Positions 54,642-64,000 are shown, counted from the first letter of the stretch. The stretch: 64,000 nt of DNA from Acetobacteraceae bacterium (GCA_024280945.1 JAMXLO010000080.1:1-64000); one strand, 5' to 3'. Numbers and translations are program-made. Notes: generated by a model not told the origin, from the letters alone.

Positions 54642-55633
54642 GTTTGACGCGAAAGAGAGTACTGGTGACCGGTGGTGCAGGCTTCCTGGGTTCGCATCTG
54701 TGTGAGCGCCTGCTGCGCGACGGCCACGATGTGCTCTGCGTGGACAACTACTTTACCGGGCGCAAGGACAACATCGCCCACCTACTGGGGGATCCGCATT
54801 TCGAGGCACTGCGGCACGACGTCACCTTCCCGCTGTATGTCGAGGTGGACGAGATATTCAACCTGGCCTGCCCGGCCTCGCCGGTACATTACCAGTACGA
54901 CCCGGTGCAGACCACCAAGACCAGCGTGATCGGTGCCATCAACATGCTGGGTTTGGCGAAACGGGTCGGCGCCACCATCCTCCAGGCGTCCACCAGCGAA
55001 GTGTACGGCGATCCCACGGTGCATCCGCAGACCGAGGAGTATCGCGGCAACGTCAATCCGCTTGGGCCCCGTGCCTGCTACGACGAAGGCAAGCGCTGCG
55101 CCGAGACCTTGTTCTTCGATTATTTTCGTCAGCACCGCACGCGCATCAAGGTGGCGCGCATCTTCAATACTTATGGCCCGCGCATGCATCCGAACGATGG
55201 GCGCGTAGTGTCCAACTTCATCGTGCAGGCGCTGCGCGGCGAGAACATCACCCTATACGGCGACGGCAGTCAGACGCGCGCCTTCTGCTATGTCGATGAC
55301 CTGATCGAAGGCTTCGTGCGACTCATCGCCACCGACGACGGTGTCACCGGGCCCATCAACCTCGGGAACCCGCACGAAATCCCCGTCAGCGAACTCGCCG
55401 ACAGGATCATCAGGCTGACCAATTCGCGATCACGCATCGTGTATCAGGAACTACCGCAGGACGATCCGATGCAGCGCTGCCCCGATATATCGCTGGCCAA
55501 GAGGGCGCTCGGCTGGGAGCCGCGCGTGGCACTGGATGACGGTCTGAGCCGCACCATCGCCTACTTCGACCGCATGCTGCTGGAGCGCGGAACTGAACGG
55601 GTCGAACCGGCTGCCGGGCCTTTGTCGGCCTGA
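54638..55633 (+). CDS. uxs: UDP-glucuronate decarboxylase (UDP-xylose synthase)
   Basis: Extended SDR of 331 residues converting UDP-glucuronate to UDP-xylose. [15 protein letters not shown] is at 11-25, [15 protein letters not shown] near 35-49, [16 protein letters not shown] near 78-93, [16 protein letters not shown] near 115-130, [15 protein letters not shown] near 145-159 with Tyr-x-x-x-Lys, and [13 protein letters not shown] near 168-180. These match bacterial Uxs closely. The start overlaps the racemase stop. UDP-glucuronate would also be the substrate of the epimerase at 302-1285, linking both to surface glycans. UDP-glucose dehydrogenase is not present. Confidence 0.92.
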   Translation: MSLTRKRVLVTGGAGFLGSHLCERLLRDGHDVLCVDNYFTGRKDNIAHLLGDPHFEALRHDVTFPLYVEVDEIFNLACPASPVHYQYDPVQTTKTSVIGAINMLGLAKRVGATILQASTSEVYGDPTVHPQTEEYRGNVNPLGPRACYDEGKRCAETLFFDYFRQHRTRIKVARIFNTYGPRMHPNDGRVVSNFIVQALRGENITLYGDGSQTRAFCYVDDLIEGFVRLIATDDGVTGPINLGNPHEIPVSELADRIIRLTNSRSRIVYQELPQDDPMQRCPDISLAKRALGWEPRVALDDGLSRTIAYFDRMLLERGTERVEPAAGPLSA

Positions 55634-55635
55634 GA

Positions 55636-56892
55636 TCAAAATCGTGCGGCCGAATAGGGTGAGAGATTGATCTCTGGCTGTCTCCCGCTCACCAGATCGG
55701 CCGCCAGCCGCCCGGTCGTCGCCCCCGCGGTCAGTCCGACGTGGCCGTGCCCGAATGCGTGGATCACGTCCGGACAACCGCTCGCCGGTCCGATGCACGG
55801 CAGCCCATCCGGAGTAGATGGCCTGTGCCCCATCCACAACTTGACCTTGCTGGCAGGCAGATCTGCCGGCAGATCGGGAAATACCCGGCGTGCAAAGTCC
55901 CGGAGGACGTCGGCGCGCCGCCAGTTCGGGGCGGCAGGAAGCCCCGCGAGCTCAACCTGCCCCGCCAGCCGCAGCCCCTGCGGGGTCATGACGCAGGCCA
56001 TCTTTCCGTCGCTGGGCGAGATCGGATAGCGCGGCTCGATGTCGGGATCGGTGATCACCACGTGGTAGCCACGCTCGGTCTCCAGCGGCACGCGGTCACC
56101 GACCGAAGCTGCGAGCGTATGGGACCAGGCGCCGGCCGCGATCACGGCCCGGTCTGCGGGAATCTCTCCGCTCGGGGTGCGTACCGCTTGCAAGCGCCTT
56201 CCCTCGACGCGAAAGCCTACCGCCTTCTCCTGTCGCAGCGTTGCGCCTTGCGCCACTGCATGTTGCACGAGTGCTGCAACATAAGCGCCGGGGTCACGGC
56301 ACTGACCGTTCTCCTCCACCAGCAGGCCGAAGGTGTAACGGCGGCTCAACGATGGCTCCCGCTGGCGCAGCTCGTCATCGCTGAGCTCCAGCCAGCGCAC
56401 TCCGTTCTCCCGCCGTATCCGCCACGCCAGTTCCTCCGCCTCGAAATCGACACGGGTCGGAAACACGTACAGCACGCCCTGGCGGGTGATCAGCTCGCTG
56501 ACGCCTGCTTCGTCTGCCAGACGCCGATGCCGTTCCGGTGCATCCAATAACAGCGGCCGCAGCGCCCGCGCTGTCGCCGCCACTCGTTCTTCGGTCGCAC
56601 CCGCACGAAGGAACCGCATCAGCCATGGCAGCAGCGCCGGCAGATAACTCCAGCGGATCGCCAACGGGCCGAGAGGGTCCGCCAACCAGCCCGGCACCTT
56701 GCGCCAGACGCCCGGCGCAGTCATCGGAATCACCGAACTTGGATTGAGCTGAGTACCGTTGCCGTAGCTGGCCGACTGTTCACCGCCTGGCTCGCCAGGT
56801 TCCAGAATGGTCACCTGGTGGCCATCTCGCAGCAGTTCGACTGCCGTCGCAGCACCGACGATACCCGCGCCGATGACGACCACGTGCGGCAT
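55636..56892 (-). CDS. D-amino-acid dehydrogenase-like FAD oxidoreductase
   Basis: FAD-dependent oxidase/dehydrogenase of 418 residues of the DAO family. The dinucleotide motif VVIGAGIVGAATAVELLRDG is at 5-24, SYGNGTQLNPSSV near 41-53 as in DadA, a second FAD segment DRAVIAAGAWSHTL near 232-245, and GHGHVGLTAGATTGRLAADL at the C-terminus contacts FAD. DadA oxidises D-amino acids to 2-oxo acids. It is convergent with uxs, two bases between, and 29 bases downstream of the binding-protein gene on the same strand; together with the racemase it fits D-amino acid or opine use. Confidence 0.85.
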   Translation of the reverse strand: MPHVVVIGAGIVGAATAVELLRDGHQVTILEPGEPGGEQSASYGNGTQLNPSSVIPMTAPGVWRKVPGWLADPLGPLAIRWSYLPALLPWLMRFLRAGATEERVAATARALRPLLLDAPERHRRLADEAGVSELITRQGVLYVFPTRVDFEAEELAWRIRRENGVRWLELSDDELRQREPSLSRRYTFGLLVEENGQCRDPGAYVAALVQHAVAQGATLRQEKAVGFRVEGRRLQAVRTPSGEIPADRAVIAAGAWSHTLAASVGDRVPLETERGYHVVITDPDIEPRYPISPSDGKMACVMTPQGLRLAGQVELAGLPAAPNWRRADVLRDFARRVFPDLPADLPASKVKLWMGHRPSTPDGLPCIGPASGCPDVIHAFGHGHVGLTAGATTGRLAADLVSGRQPEINLSPYSAARF

Positions 56893-56921
56893 TAGGTGGG
56901 GCCGTCCACCAGAACCGCCTC

Positions 56922-58505
56922 CTACGCGTTCTTCTTCACGCCGTAGAACTGTGGCCAGCCGTCGCGGATGTCAGTCAGATAGTTGTGGAATGCAGTTGGC
57001 TGGTCGAACATCCCCAGCGGTGCATAGAACGGGTTCTGCCAGAATTCGACCTGCATCTGTTCGGTGATCTTCTTCTGCTCGACAACATCGGGTGCATTGA
57101 ACCACGCCGCCCGCAACTCCTCCATCTTCGGATCGTTTGGCCAGCCGAACCAGCTGCCGTTGGTCCCGCTGCTCTGGATCGCGATGTCGGGGGCCGGCGA
57201 GATGTTTCCGAAGCCCCCCAGATAGGTATAGAAGATGTTCCACCCGCCCTTATCGATCGGCTCTTTGCTGGCGCGTCGCTGAACCACCGAACCCCACTCC
57301 ATCGACTGGAAATCGGTGTTCATGCCGATCTTCTTCAGGGTGTCTGATGCGACCTGCGCCGCCGCCCAGATGATGGGAATGGTCGAGGCGGCGAGGATCA
57401 CTATTTTTTCGCCTTGGTAGCCGGCGGCAGCAAGGTCCTGCTTGAGCTTGTTGTAATCTTTCGGACCACGGGTGATTTCCACGCCGACAGTACTCGCCAT
57501 CGGTGTGCCCGGTACAAAGAGGCCAACGTCAGTCTTGATCAGTGACGGTTCGGCGCCGGCAACCGCCTCCATGATCTCCTTCTGGTCCATTGCCGCCACA
57601 ACCACGCGGCGGACCGCCGCGTTGTCGAACGGTGGGAAAAGATGATTGAAGCGCAGACAGCCGATCTCGCCGGTGCGATCCTTGACCGTGATCGTCAGGT
57701 CCTTGCTGCGCCGAAGCTGCGGGATCAAATCGATAGCCGGGTTCTCCCACCAATCGATCTCGCCTTGCGCCAGCGCAGCCGCTTTCGTGGAATCATCTGG
57801 AATGAAGTTCCACACCACGCGGTCGACATAGACGATCTTCGGGCCAGCATTGAAACTTGGCGCGCCATCCTTCCGCGGCACGTACTTGTCGAATGTTTCG
57901 TAGACCACGCGCTGACCCGGGATGCGCTCGGAAGCAAGGAAGCGGAACGGGCCACTGCCGACCGCCTCGGTCACCTGCTGCATCGGATCGGTCTTCGCCA
58001 GCCGCTCCGGCATGATCGCGCAGTAAACCTGCGCCAGCGCGTTCGGCAGCAGGGCGAACGGCTGCTTCAGGCGAAACCGGATGACCTTATCGGAAGGAGC
58101 CGATATCTCGTCGGTCCGCGCCATCAGCGCGCCACCGAACGGATCGCGCTTCGCAAAGCGCTGGATCGTGGCCACGCAATCTCTCGCCAGCACCGGCGCG
58201 CCGTCGTGGAACACCAGCCCGTCTCGCAAAGTCAGGTCCCATTGCTTGCCATCGTTGGCAATAACGGCACCCTCGACCATCTGTGGTTGCACGTTGAATG
58301 CCGCATCATAGCCGTAGAGCGTGTCGTACACCGCCAGCGAAAAGTTCCGCGTGATGTCCGCGGTGGTCCACACCGGATCGAGTGAGGCAAGGTCCGCGTG
58401 CGGAGTGAACACGATGGTCTTGGCGGTGTCAGCGTGCACAATGCGCGGGGTAGCAAGTGTCGCCGCGCCGGCCAGCGCGGACTTCAGGACATCACGACGT
58501 TGCAT
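56922..58505 (-). CDS. ABC transporter substrate-binding protein, family 5
   Basis: Periplasmic binding protein of 527 residues for peptides, opines or similar solutes. The N-terminus MQRRDVLKSALAGAATLATP has a twin-arginine signal (RRDVLK) with cleavage after VHA near 25. The family block LTLRDGLVFHDGAPVLARDCVATIQRF (in parts, near 95-120), a DYNKLKQDLAAAGY segment near 345 and the C-terminus are typical of DppA-like proteins. GGGAG lies about ten bases before the ATG. The two ATPases for such a system are at 50932-53128, but permease genes are missing between them. Confidence 0.87.
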   Translation of the reverse strand: MQRRDVLKSALAGAATLATPRIVHADTAKTIVFTPHADLASLDPVWTTADITRNFSLAVYDTLYGYDAAFNVQPQMVEGAVIANDGKQWDLTLRDGLVFHDGAPVLARDCVATIQRFAKRDPFGGALMARTDEISAPSDKVIRFRLKQPFALLPNALAQVYCAIMPERLAKTDPMQQVTEAVGSGPFRFLASERIPGQRVVYETFDKYVPRKDGAPSFNAGPKIVYVDRVVWNFIPDDSTKAAALAQGEIDWWENPAIDLIPQLRRSKDLTITVKDRTGEIGCLRFNHLFPPFDNAAVRRVVVAAMDQKEIMEAVAGAEPSLIKTDVGLFVPGTPMASTVGVEITRGPKDYNKLKQDLAAAGYQGEKIVILAASTIPIIWAAAQVASDTLKKIGMNTDFQSMEWGSVVQRRASKEPIDKGGWNIFYTYLGGFGNISPAPDIAIQSSGTNGSWFGWPNDPKMEELRAAWFNAPDVVEQKKITEQMQVEFWQNPFYAPLGMFDQPTAFHNYLTDIRDGWPQFYGVKKNA

Positions 58506-58575
58506 CGGACACGGCTCCCAAACCGGTTGGCTTATTTTAGGTCACCGGATCAGGCGCAGCAAATACGCTGCCTCG

Positions 58576-59415
58576 CTATGACGCATGCAACGCCGAAGCG
58601 ATCACCGGAGCGGCCGCCAGGGACATCTGCTCGCCATCGTGGCCGACATTCGGCACGTTGATCACGGTCCAGGTGCACCGCGTACCCAGCGCCTTTGCTG
58701 CGATATGTCCGGCGCGCACGTAGTTGTGCGCGCGTTCATGTCGCGTCGCGCCCTGGCGCATCGAACGCTGGCCCTTTGGGAAGTAACGGCCAGTCGTCTT
58801 GATATCCTGCGTGCCCGTCATGACGATCAGCGGGAATTCCAGCACAGACTGCAACGCATCGGGATCGAGTTCCGCGTCGCCGAGGCCGAATGGCCAGGCA
58901 ATTCCAAGGTCGGGCATGGCGTAAGTGCCGGCGTTGGCACTCACGGCCACCGCGACCCGATCCCGATAGCCGAACGACAGCATCCGGTGCACGAACTGCC
59001 CGCCCGCGGAGTGACCGAACAACCCGTATTTTTCCCGCCGCGTCAGGCCCTGCTCGCGTAGCGCTACGAACAGTCTCTCGTCGATGCCATACGTCCACTG
59101 CTCACGCGGGTTGGGCACGCCGTTTTCGTCATGGCGATTGCCGAAGTGGTACGAAAGGTAATCCGGAAACGACTGTTCGCTGAATTCGATGGCAATCGCC
59201 AGAATACCCGCCTCGTCCACCACCCGCAGCCAATAGTCCCGGTAATCACGCCCGTTGCGCGCCACGCCGTGATGCACGATCAACACTGGTGTGTGCTCGT
59301 CAAAACGACGTGGCCGCGCGCTGTGCAGCAGTAACGGCTGCTCCGGAAAAGCCGGATCCGTATATATCACAGTATGGGCGCCCGGTGCCTCTACCAGCGG
59401 CATAAGATCAGTCAT
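58576..59415 (-). CDS. alpha/beta hydrolase (PHB depolymerase-like esterase)
   Basis: Alpha/beta hydrolase of 279 residues. The nucleophile elbow GHSAGGQFVHRML near 136-148 has the catalytic Ser; the oxyanion/N-terminal part PVLIVHHGVARNGRDYRDYW near 44-63 and NVPNVGHDG near 253-261 with the probable His match small carboxylesterases similar to feruloyl esterase or polyhydroxyalkanoate depolymerase. No signal peptide, so intracellular. It lies on the same strand downstream of the molybdenum hydroxylase genes and the small protein, possibly the last gene of that operon. Substrate not known. Confidence 0.75.
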   Translation of the reverse strand: MTDLMPLVEAPGAHTVIYTDPAFPEQPLLLHSARPRRFDEHTPVLIVHHGVARNGRDYRDYWLRVVDEAGILAIAIEFSEQSFPDYLSYHFGNRHDENGVPNPREQWTYGIDERLFVALREQGLTRREKYGLFGHSAGGQFVHRMLSFGYRDRVAVAVSANAGTYAMPDLGIAWPFGLGDAELDPDALQSVLEFPLIVMTGTQDIKTTGRYFPKGQRSMRQGATRHERAHNYVRAGHIAAKALGTRCTWTVINVPNVGHDGEQMSLAAAPVIASALHAS

Positions 59416-59436
59416 TGCATGTCTGCTGCTCAGAGA

Positions 59437-59658
59437 TCAGAGATGTACGCCCCGCTCCAGGATCTCCAGCGTGTAAGCGCGATAGCTGATCCCTAATGCC
59501 TCGGCTCGCGCGAGGCGCCGCAGTACGATCTCACGGCCCGGGTTCTTCCAGGCGCGCTTCGCTGCACGCTTCCAGCACCAATGACGCCAGGATTCGTTCG
59601 GATCAACCTCTGGATCCAGCGGAGGACCGCCATTGTCGCCGATCCCCCGCACCGGCAT
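59437..59658 (-). CDS. small conserved protein with GDNGGPPLD motif
   Basis: Protein of 73 residues. It starts MPVRGIGDNGGPPLD followed by a Trp-rich helix SWRHWCWKRAAKRAWKN and ends EALGISYRAYTLEILERG. The GDNGGPPL motif is frequent in small alphaproteobacterial proteins of unknown function; the C-terminal pattern suggests a helix-turn-helix-like fold. ATG 59658 lies one base after the CoxM stop, so it is translated by coupling; an ATG at 59682 would overlap coxM by 23 bases. It may be a small partner of the hydroxylase operon. Function unknown. Confidence 0.7.
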   Translation of the reverse strand: MPVRGIGDNGGPPLDPEVDPNESWRHWCWKRAAKRAWKNPGREIVLRRLARAEALGISYRAYTLEILERGVHL

Positions 59659-59659
59659 A

Positions 59660-60454
59660 TCAGTAGGCGCGGGCGACCGCACGCTTCGCCATCACCCCCA
59701 CCAGATGGGCACGATATTCGGCACTGGCGTGGATATCGCTGTTCAGTCCATCGACCGGCGTGGTGATGTTTGCGATCGCATCGGGAGAGAAATTGGCGCT
59801 CAGCGCCTGCTCCATCGCGGTGTGCCGGAAGACACCACCCTGTCCGGCGCCGGTCACGGCGACGCGCACACCACCCGCGGTCTTGGCCACATATACGCCG
59901 ACAATGGCGTAGCGCGAGGCCGGGTTGCGGAACTTCTCGTAGGCTCCCTTCTCAGGAGCTGGAAATTCCACGGCGGTGATCAACTCGCCCTGCTCCAGCG
60001 TGGTAGTGAACATGCCCTGGAAGAAGTCGTCCCCCTTGATCGAGCGGCGATCCGTTTTGATCGTGGCATCCAGTGCCAGAACGGCGGCAGGATAGTCGGC
60101 GGCCGGGTCATTGTTCGCCAAGCTGCCGCCGATTGTGCCACGATGCCGCACCGCTTCGTCACCGATGAACGACGCCATTTCGGACAGCGAGGGGATCTTC
60201 GACTTCAAGCCCGCATCGGCTGCCACCGCTCCGTGCGTCGTCATCCCGGCAATGGTAACCGTGTTGCCCGACACGGTGATTCCCACCAATCCCAGCTTCG
60301 CCAAATCGACCAATAGCGAAGGCTTGTTCAGTCGCTGCTTCAGCACGGGAATCAGCGTCATGCCACCCGCCAGCGCCTTGGCGTCCGGATCGGCACTAAG
60401 CGCCTTCACCGCATCGGCGAGGCTCGACGGCTTCTGATATGCGAAATCATACAT
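59660..60454 (-). CDS. molybdenum hydroxylase FAD-binding subunit (CoxM/XdhB type)
   Basis: Medium subunit of 264 residues that passes electrons from the iron-sulfur subunit to an acceptor by FAD. KALAGGMTLIPVLKQRLNKP near 27-46 is the first FAD segment and GTIGGSLANNDPAADYPA near 104-121 the second; the C-terminal domain begins near 165. ATG 60454 is chosen as the family N-terminus MYDFAYQKPSS; a frame from 60520 overlaps the large-subunit gene. It follows that gene by 20 bases. The typical gene order small-large-medium holds on the minus strand. Confidence 0.9.
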   Translation of the reverse strand: MYDFAYQKPSSLADAVKALSADPDAKALAGGMTLIPVLKQRLNKPSLLVDLAKLGLVGITVSGNTVTIAGMTTHGAVAADAGLKSKIPSLSEMASFIGDEAVRHRGTIGGSLANNDPAADYPAAVLALDATIKTDRRSIKGDDFFQGMFTTTLEQGELITAVEFPAPEKGAYEKFRNPASRYAIVGVYVAKTAGGVRVAVTGAGQGGVFRHTAMEQALSANFSPDAIANITTPVDGLNSDIHASAEYRAHLVGVMAKRAVARAY

Positions 60455-60474
60455 CGCGTGGTTCCTCGTTCCGA

Positions 60475-62856
60475 TTATTCCGCAGCCATCCGTGGCGTCC
60501 CAGACCGGATGATTGACCATAGCTTCTGCGGGGACGCCGGCATGTCGATATGCCGCACGCCATAGTCCTTGAGGGCATCGATCACCGCATTGATCACCGC
60601 TGGAGGCGAGCCAATTGCCCCGACCTCGCCACAGCCTTTCACCCCTAGCGGGTTATGCGTGCACAGTGTGGTCTCGGTGCCTACCTTGATCATGGGCAGA
60701 TCATTGGCGCGCGGCATCGAGTAGTCCATGAACGAGCCCGACAATAACTGGCCGCCCTCGTCGTATACCGCGTTCTCCAGCAACGCCTGGCCAATGCCTT
60801 GCGCCACGCCGCCCTGCACCTGTCCTTCGACGATCATCGGGTTGATCACGCGACCCACGTCGTCCACCGCGACAAAATTGACCACTTCTGCCACGCCGGT
60901 GTCCTTGTCGATCTCCACCTCGGCAACGTGGCAGCCGCCAGGGAAGGTGAAGTTCTTCGGATCGTAGAACGCAGTTTCGTCCAGGCCGGGTTCCAACTCC
61001 TCGATCGGATAGTTGTGCGGCACATAGGCGGCGAGCGAGATATCGGTCAGCGTCTTCGACTTGTCGGTGCCGGCGACGCTGAATTGACCGTCCTTGAATT
61101 CGATGTCCTCGACCGAGGCTTCCATCAGGTGCGCCGCGATCTTCTTGCCTTTGGCAATGATCTTGTCCATCGCCTTGACCATGGCCGTGCCACCGACGGC
61201 CAGGCTGCGGCTACCGTAGGTCCCCATGCCGAACGGGATCTTGCCCGTGTCGCCATGCACGACTTCCACCTGATCGAACGGCACGCCCAACTGGTCGGTA
61301 ACCAGCTGCGCCAGCGTCGTTTCATGCCCTTGGCCGTGGCTGTGCGTGCCCGTATATACGGAGACGCTGCCGGTCGGGTGCACTTTGATGTTCGCCACCT
61401 CGTAAAGACCGGCACGAGCACCGAGAGATCCCACCACGGCTGAAGGCGCGATACCGCAAGCTTCGAGATAGGTTGAAATGCCGATGCCGCGCAGCTTGCC
61501 CTTGGCAGCCGCCGCAGCGCGACGCGCTTCGAATCCCGCGTAATCTGCCGCCTTCAAACACGCGTCCAGTGTCGCTTGATAATCCCCACTGTCGTATTGC
61601 AGTGCGACCGGCGTCTGATACGGGAAGGCATCTGCGGGAATGAAGTTCTTTCGACGGATCGCGACACGGTCCATGCCCGTATCACGCGCACAGGCGTCGA
61701 CCAGGCGCTCGAGCAGGAAAGTCGCTTCCGGACGGCCAGCGCCACGATAGGCATCCACCGGCACGGTATTGGTGAACACTGCCTTCACTTCGCAGTAGAT
61801 CACCGGCGTCTTGTAAACACCTGCCAACAGCGTCGCGTAGAGATAGGTCGGGATGCACGGCGCAAAGGTGGAGAGATAGCCACCCATGTTGGCCAGCGTG
61901 GACACGCGTAGGGCGAGGAAATTGCCATCAGCATCCAGCGCCATCTCGGCCATTGTGTCGTGATCGCGGCCGTGCGCGTCCGACATGAAGCTCTCGTTGC
62001 GCTCTGCAGTCCACTTCACCGGGCGCCTCACCTTGCCGGCAGCCCAGGTGACAATCGCTTCCTCGGCATAGTGGTAGATTTTCGAGCCGAACCCGCCGCC
62101 CACATCGGGCGCCACCACGCGCAACTTGTTCTCCGGAATGTGCAACACAAAGGCGCCCATCAGCAGCCGGATGACGTGGGGATTCTGGCTGGTGGTGTAG
62201 AGCGTGAAGTCGCCGCCGTGCGGGTCGAAATCGCCCACCGCCGCACGCGGCTCCATCGCGTTCGGGATCAATCGGTTGTTGGTGAGCTCCAGCTTCACCA
62301 CCTTGGCGGCCTTGGCAAAGGCCGCATCTACCAAAGCTTTGTCGCCGATGTGCCAGTCATAGCAGATGTTGCCTGGCGCATCGTCGTGAACCAGCGATGC
62401 ACCTGGTGCGATTGCATCCCGTACCGACGCAACAGCCGGCAATTCCTGATAGTCGATTTCGATCAGTTCGGCTGCGTCCTTCGCCGCTTGCTTGGTCTCG
62501 GCCACAACTACGGCAACTGGATCGCCGACATGACGCACTTTGTCCACCGCGATCACCGGATGCGGCGGCTCCTTCATTGGCGAGCCGTCCTTGTTGTGGA
62601 TCTGCCAGCCGCACGGCAGGCCGCCGACATTGTCGGCCGCCATGTCAGCGCCGGTGAACACGGCGACCACCCCCGGGGCTTTCGCTGCTTGCTCGGTGTC
62701 GATGCGGCCGATCCGAGCGTGCGGCCGGTCGGAGCGACGCACAAAGGCGTGAAGCTGGCCGGGGCGATTGATGTCGTCGGTATAGTTGCCGCGACCGCTG
62801 AGGAAGCGCGCATCCTCCTTGCGGCGGACGGCGGCTCCAATTCCCTCGAAAGGCAT
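60475..62856 (-). CDS. molybdenum hydroxylase large subunit (CoxL form II / xanthine dehydrogenase family)
   Basis: Molybdopterin cytosine dinucleotide-binding subunit of 793 residues that hydroxylates a substrate with water. The N-terminal [21 protein letters not shown] is normal for this group. Near residue 367 the active-site loop reads AYRGAGR, the form II type, not the AYxCSFR of carbon monoxide dehydrogenase. [20 protein letters not shown] near 735-755 holds the catalytic Glu. Thus oxidation of an aldehyde, N-heterocycle or similar compound is expected, rather than CO. ATG 62856 has GGGAGA upstream. No maturation genes (coxD/E/F, mobA-like) are visible. Confidence 0.9.
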   Translation of the reverse strand: MPFEGIGAAVRRKEDARFLSGRGNYTDDINRPGQLHAFVRRSDRPHARIGRIDTEQAAKAPGVVAVFTGADMAADNVGGLPCGWQIHNKDGSPMKEPPHPVIAVDKVRHVGDPVAVVVAETKQAAKDAAELIEIDYQELPAVASVRDAIAPGASLVHDDAPGNICYDWHIGDKALVDAAFAKAAKVVKLELTNNRLIPNAMEPRAAVGDFDPHGGDFTLYTTSQNPHVIRLLMGAFVLHIPENKLRVVAPDVGGGFGSKIYHYAEEAIVTWAAGKVRRPVKWTAERNESFMSDAHGRDHDTMAEMALDADGNFLALRVSTLANMGGYLSTFAPCIPTYLYATLLAGVYKTPVIYCEVKAVFTNTVPVDAYRGAGRPEATFLLERLVDACARDTGMDRVAIRRKNFIPADAFPYQTPVALQYDSGDYQATLDACLKAADYAGFEARRAAAAAKGKLRGIGISTYLEACGIAPSAVVGSLGARAGLYEVANIKVHPTGSVSVYTGTHSHGQGHETTLAQLVTDQLGVPFDQVEVVHGDTGKIPFGMGTYGSRSLAVGGTAMVKAMDKIIAKGKKIAAHLMEASVEDIEFKDGQFSVAGTDKSKTLTDISLAAYVPHNYPIEELEPGLDETAFYDPKNFTFPGGCHVAEVEIDKDTGVAEVVNFVAVDDVGRVINPMIVEGQVQGGVAQGIGQALLENAVYDEGGQLLSGSFMDYSMPRANDLPMIKVGTETTLCTHNPLGVKGCGEVGAIGSPPAVINAVIDALKDYGVRHIDMPASPQKLWSIIRSGTPRMAAE

Positions 62857-62879
62857 CGACGTCTCCCTGTGGCTCGTCG

Positions 62880-63368
62880 TTATTCCGCGGCGGCCTTCTG
62901 GTGCATCAGCGGCCATGCCGCAGCGATCGCCTTGACGATGTTATGATAGCCGGTGCAACGGCAGAGATTGCCTTCCAGCCCTTCGCGGATCTGCTTTTCG
63001 GTCAGGCCTTGGGGATGCGAGTTCACCAGGTCGACGGCGCTCATCACCATGCCGGGTGTGCAGAAGCCGCATTGCAACGCATGATGTTCGCGGAACATCT
63101 CCTGCATCGGATGCAGCGTGCCATCAGCCGCCGCAAGACCCTCGATGGTCAGCACGTTGGTGCCATCCGCCTGCAGCGCCAACATTGTGCACGACTTCGC
63201 CGACACGCCATCGACGTGCACGACACAGGCGCCGCACTGGCTGGTATCGCAGCCTACGTGAGTACCGGTCAGCCCGAGCTTCTCGCGCAGCAGCTCTACC
63301 AGGAGCGTGCGGCCCTCGACCTCGACTGTGTGCTGCTTGCCGTTCACCGTCAGGGCCACCTGAGGCAT
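62880..63368 (-). CDS. molybdenum hydroxylase 2Fe-2S subunit (CoxS type)
   Basis: Small subunit of 162 residues with two [2Fe-2S] clusters. The plant-type ferredoxin motif C-D-T-S-Q-C-G-A-C with a further Cys at SC is near residues 38-60, and the second all-helical motif C-G-F-C (CGFCTPGM) and C-R-C (CRCTGY) near 100 and 135. All eight cysteines appear present. ATG 63368 fits the family N-terminus [10 protein letters not shown]. It is the first gene of the minus-strand S-L-M operon, 23 bases before the large subunit. The VapBC genes upstream end only 60 bases away. Confidence 0.92.
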   Translation of the reverse strand: MPQVALTVNGKQHTVEVEGRTLLVELLREKLGLTGTHVGCDTSQCGACVVHVDGVSAKSCTMLALQADGTNVLTIEGLAAADGTLHPMQEMFREHHALQCGFCTPGMVMSAVDLVNSHPQGLTEKQIREGLEGNLCRCTGYHNIVKAIAAAWPLMHQKAAAE

Positions 63369-63427
63369 TGCGCAATCCTCCCTGGTCGTCGCGTGGGCCG
63401 GAGTGTGGTCACCGCACCGCGCAGTGG

Positions 63428-63835
63428 TCAAGCGGGCGCAGCCAGTGCCGGAACAATATCCGTTTTGGCGAAGTTTGCGCTCTTGAAGAGCAGAGGGATG
63501 TTCAGCGACTTGGCGAGGGCGTACGAGGCGCAGTCACCAAAGTTCAGTCTGGCGGGATGGCGACCCTTGCCGAAGCGCAGGAAGGCCTCGCTTGCGATGC
63601 GGGCGAGCGCTTCAGTGTGGGCGACGACGTCCAGCTCCAAGTCCCGGATTACCTGTTCGACCGGCTCCCAAGCCGCGGCGTCGGGGCGACGTCCAGCGAC
63701 AACGGTCAGCGTTTCCTGCAGGCTGACGGCCGAGATACAGACCGAACTGGCCTGCTCCATGCAGCGAGTGAACGTCGCGGCCTCCGGCTCAAGCTGCACG
63801 ACAGCAATGACGGCCGAGGTGTCGACGGCGATCAC
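63428..63835 (-). CDS. vapC: type II toxin VapC (PIN-domain ribonuclease)
   Basis: PIN-domain protein of 135 residues; such toxins cut tRNA or rRNA with Mg. Acidic residues are at Asp5 (AVDTSAV), Glu41 (SLQETL) and Asp about 99 ([12 protein letters not shown]), as required for metal binding. GTG 63835 is the start, overlapping the stop of the antitoxin gene as GTGA. Length is typical. The pair lies directly upstream of the molybdenum hydroxylase operon; it is unrelated in function. Confidence 0.88.
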   Translation of the reverse strand: MIAVDTSAVIAVVQLEPEAATFTRCMEQASSVCISAVSLQETLTVVAGRRPDAAAWEPVEQVIRDLELDVVAHTEALARIASEAFLRFGKGRHPARLNFGDCASYALAKSLNIPLLFKSANFAKTDIVPALAAPA

Positions 63836-64000
63836 GCTTGGAGTCTGTCCTCGTCATACAGGTCGTCTTCGGTGAACGGGGGCGCGTCCCTGAGCAACTC
63901 AGCGCTGCGCTTCGCGATCTCGAGAATTGCCTGAACCCGCGCCTCGATCTCCTCGGGAGTCCGCTGGCGCCGCCTGACCCCGCGCTCGATGAATTCGGCG
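63832..64000 (-). CDS. vapB: VapB-type antitoxin, 5' end outside the window
   Basis: The frame read on the minus strand from 63999 to the stop at 63832 encodes about 55 residues: AEFIERGVRRRQRTPEEIE, then a helix with IAKRSAELL, then [17 protein letters not shown]. The C-terminal DLYDEDxL is characteristic of VapB-like antitoxins next to PIN toxins. The DNA-binding N-terminal part lies past the right edge. Overlap with the vapC GTG start by four bases supports one operon. Confidence 0.8.
   Translation of the reverse strand, partial: AEFIERGVRRRQRTPEEIEARVQAILEIAKRSAELLRDAPPFTEDDLYDEDRLQA

Noticed and set aside
60475-62856. Carbon monoxide dehydrogenase (form I CoxL)
   Set aside because: The loop reads AYRGAGR instead of AYxCSFR, so CO oxidation is not supported.
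61960-62946. Plus-strand frame opposite the molybdenum hydroxylase large subunit
   Set aside because: Antisense to a gene with intact catalytic motifs; His-rich shadow composition.

Overview
The window is high-GC bacterial DNA, dense with catabolic genes, and most likely comes from an alphaproteobacterium. Rhodospirillales/Acetobacteraceae is my best guess, from gene content, the style of the glycosyltransferases and the intergenic palindromes (TCATTGCG and ATGGCCGG types). No rRNA, tRNA, CRISPR array, complete insertion sequence or integrase was recognised. The taxonomic call is inference; the gene calls rest on visible motifs.

Layout. 0.3-1.9 kb: sugar genes (UDP-glucuronate 4-epimerase-like and GmhA). 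1.9-8.1 kb: small-molecule catabolism (3-hydroxybutyrate dehydrogenase, NHL-repeat protein, isocitrate lyase/PEP mutase family enzyme, HMG-CoA-lyase-like enzyme, MmgE/PrpD, 2-hydroxyacid dehydrogenase). 8.4-12.4 kb: a plus-strand run of SnoaL-like protein, luciferase-like monooxygenase, acyl-CoA synthetase and a haloacetate-dehalogenase-type hydrolase. 12.5-18.2 kb: AI-2E family permease, DUF1194 protein, CoA-transferase plus crotonase pair, and an EAL protein with a degenerate GGDEF domain. 18.2-21.6 kb: two HpcH/HpaI-type lyases, a GIY-YIG gene framed by inverted repeats, and a second CoA-transferase. 21.6-23.9 kb: a cobalamin riboswitch and the TonB-dependent receptor it should control.

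23.9-30.8 kb is different: coding density is low, and it holds short orphan frames, a NUDIX hydrolase, a GT87-type membrane glycosyltransferase with lower GC, a 3' fragment of a zinc-type alcohol dehydrogenase, a strong terminator-like hairpin and a three-helix membrane protein with SLATT-like layout. This is the accessory part of the window.

30.8-43.7 kb returns to catabolism: MaoC-like and VOC proteins, amidase, MFS exporter, a third CoA-transferase, a chemoreceptor, two acyl-CoA dehydrogenases, MsrA, and an HpsN-like (histidinol dehydrogenase family) enzyme next to an SDR. 43.8-49.8 kb is a surface-polysaccharide operon with three glycosyltransferases and Gmd/Rmd, the pair that makes GDP-D-rhamnose. 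49.7-58.5 kb carries an iron alcohol dehydrogenase, two peptide/opine ABC ATPases, RraA-like protein, a racemase joined to a UDP-xylose synthase gene, a DadA-like oxidase and a family-5 binding protein; the matching permeases are absent. 58.6-64 kb carries a hydrolase, a small conserved protein, a CoxS/L/M-type molybdenum hydroxylase and a VapBC pair cut by the window edge.

Together the genes suggest a soil or water heterotroph that activates unusual organic acids as CoA thioesters, oxidises them and splits the products. Physiology beyond the visible families is inference.
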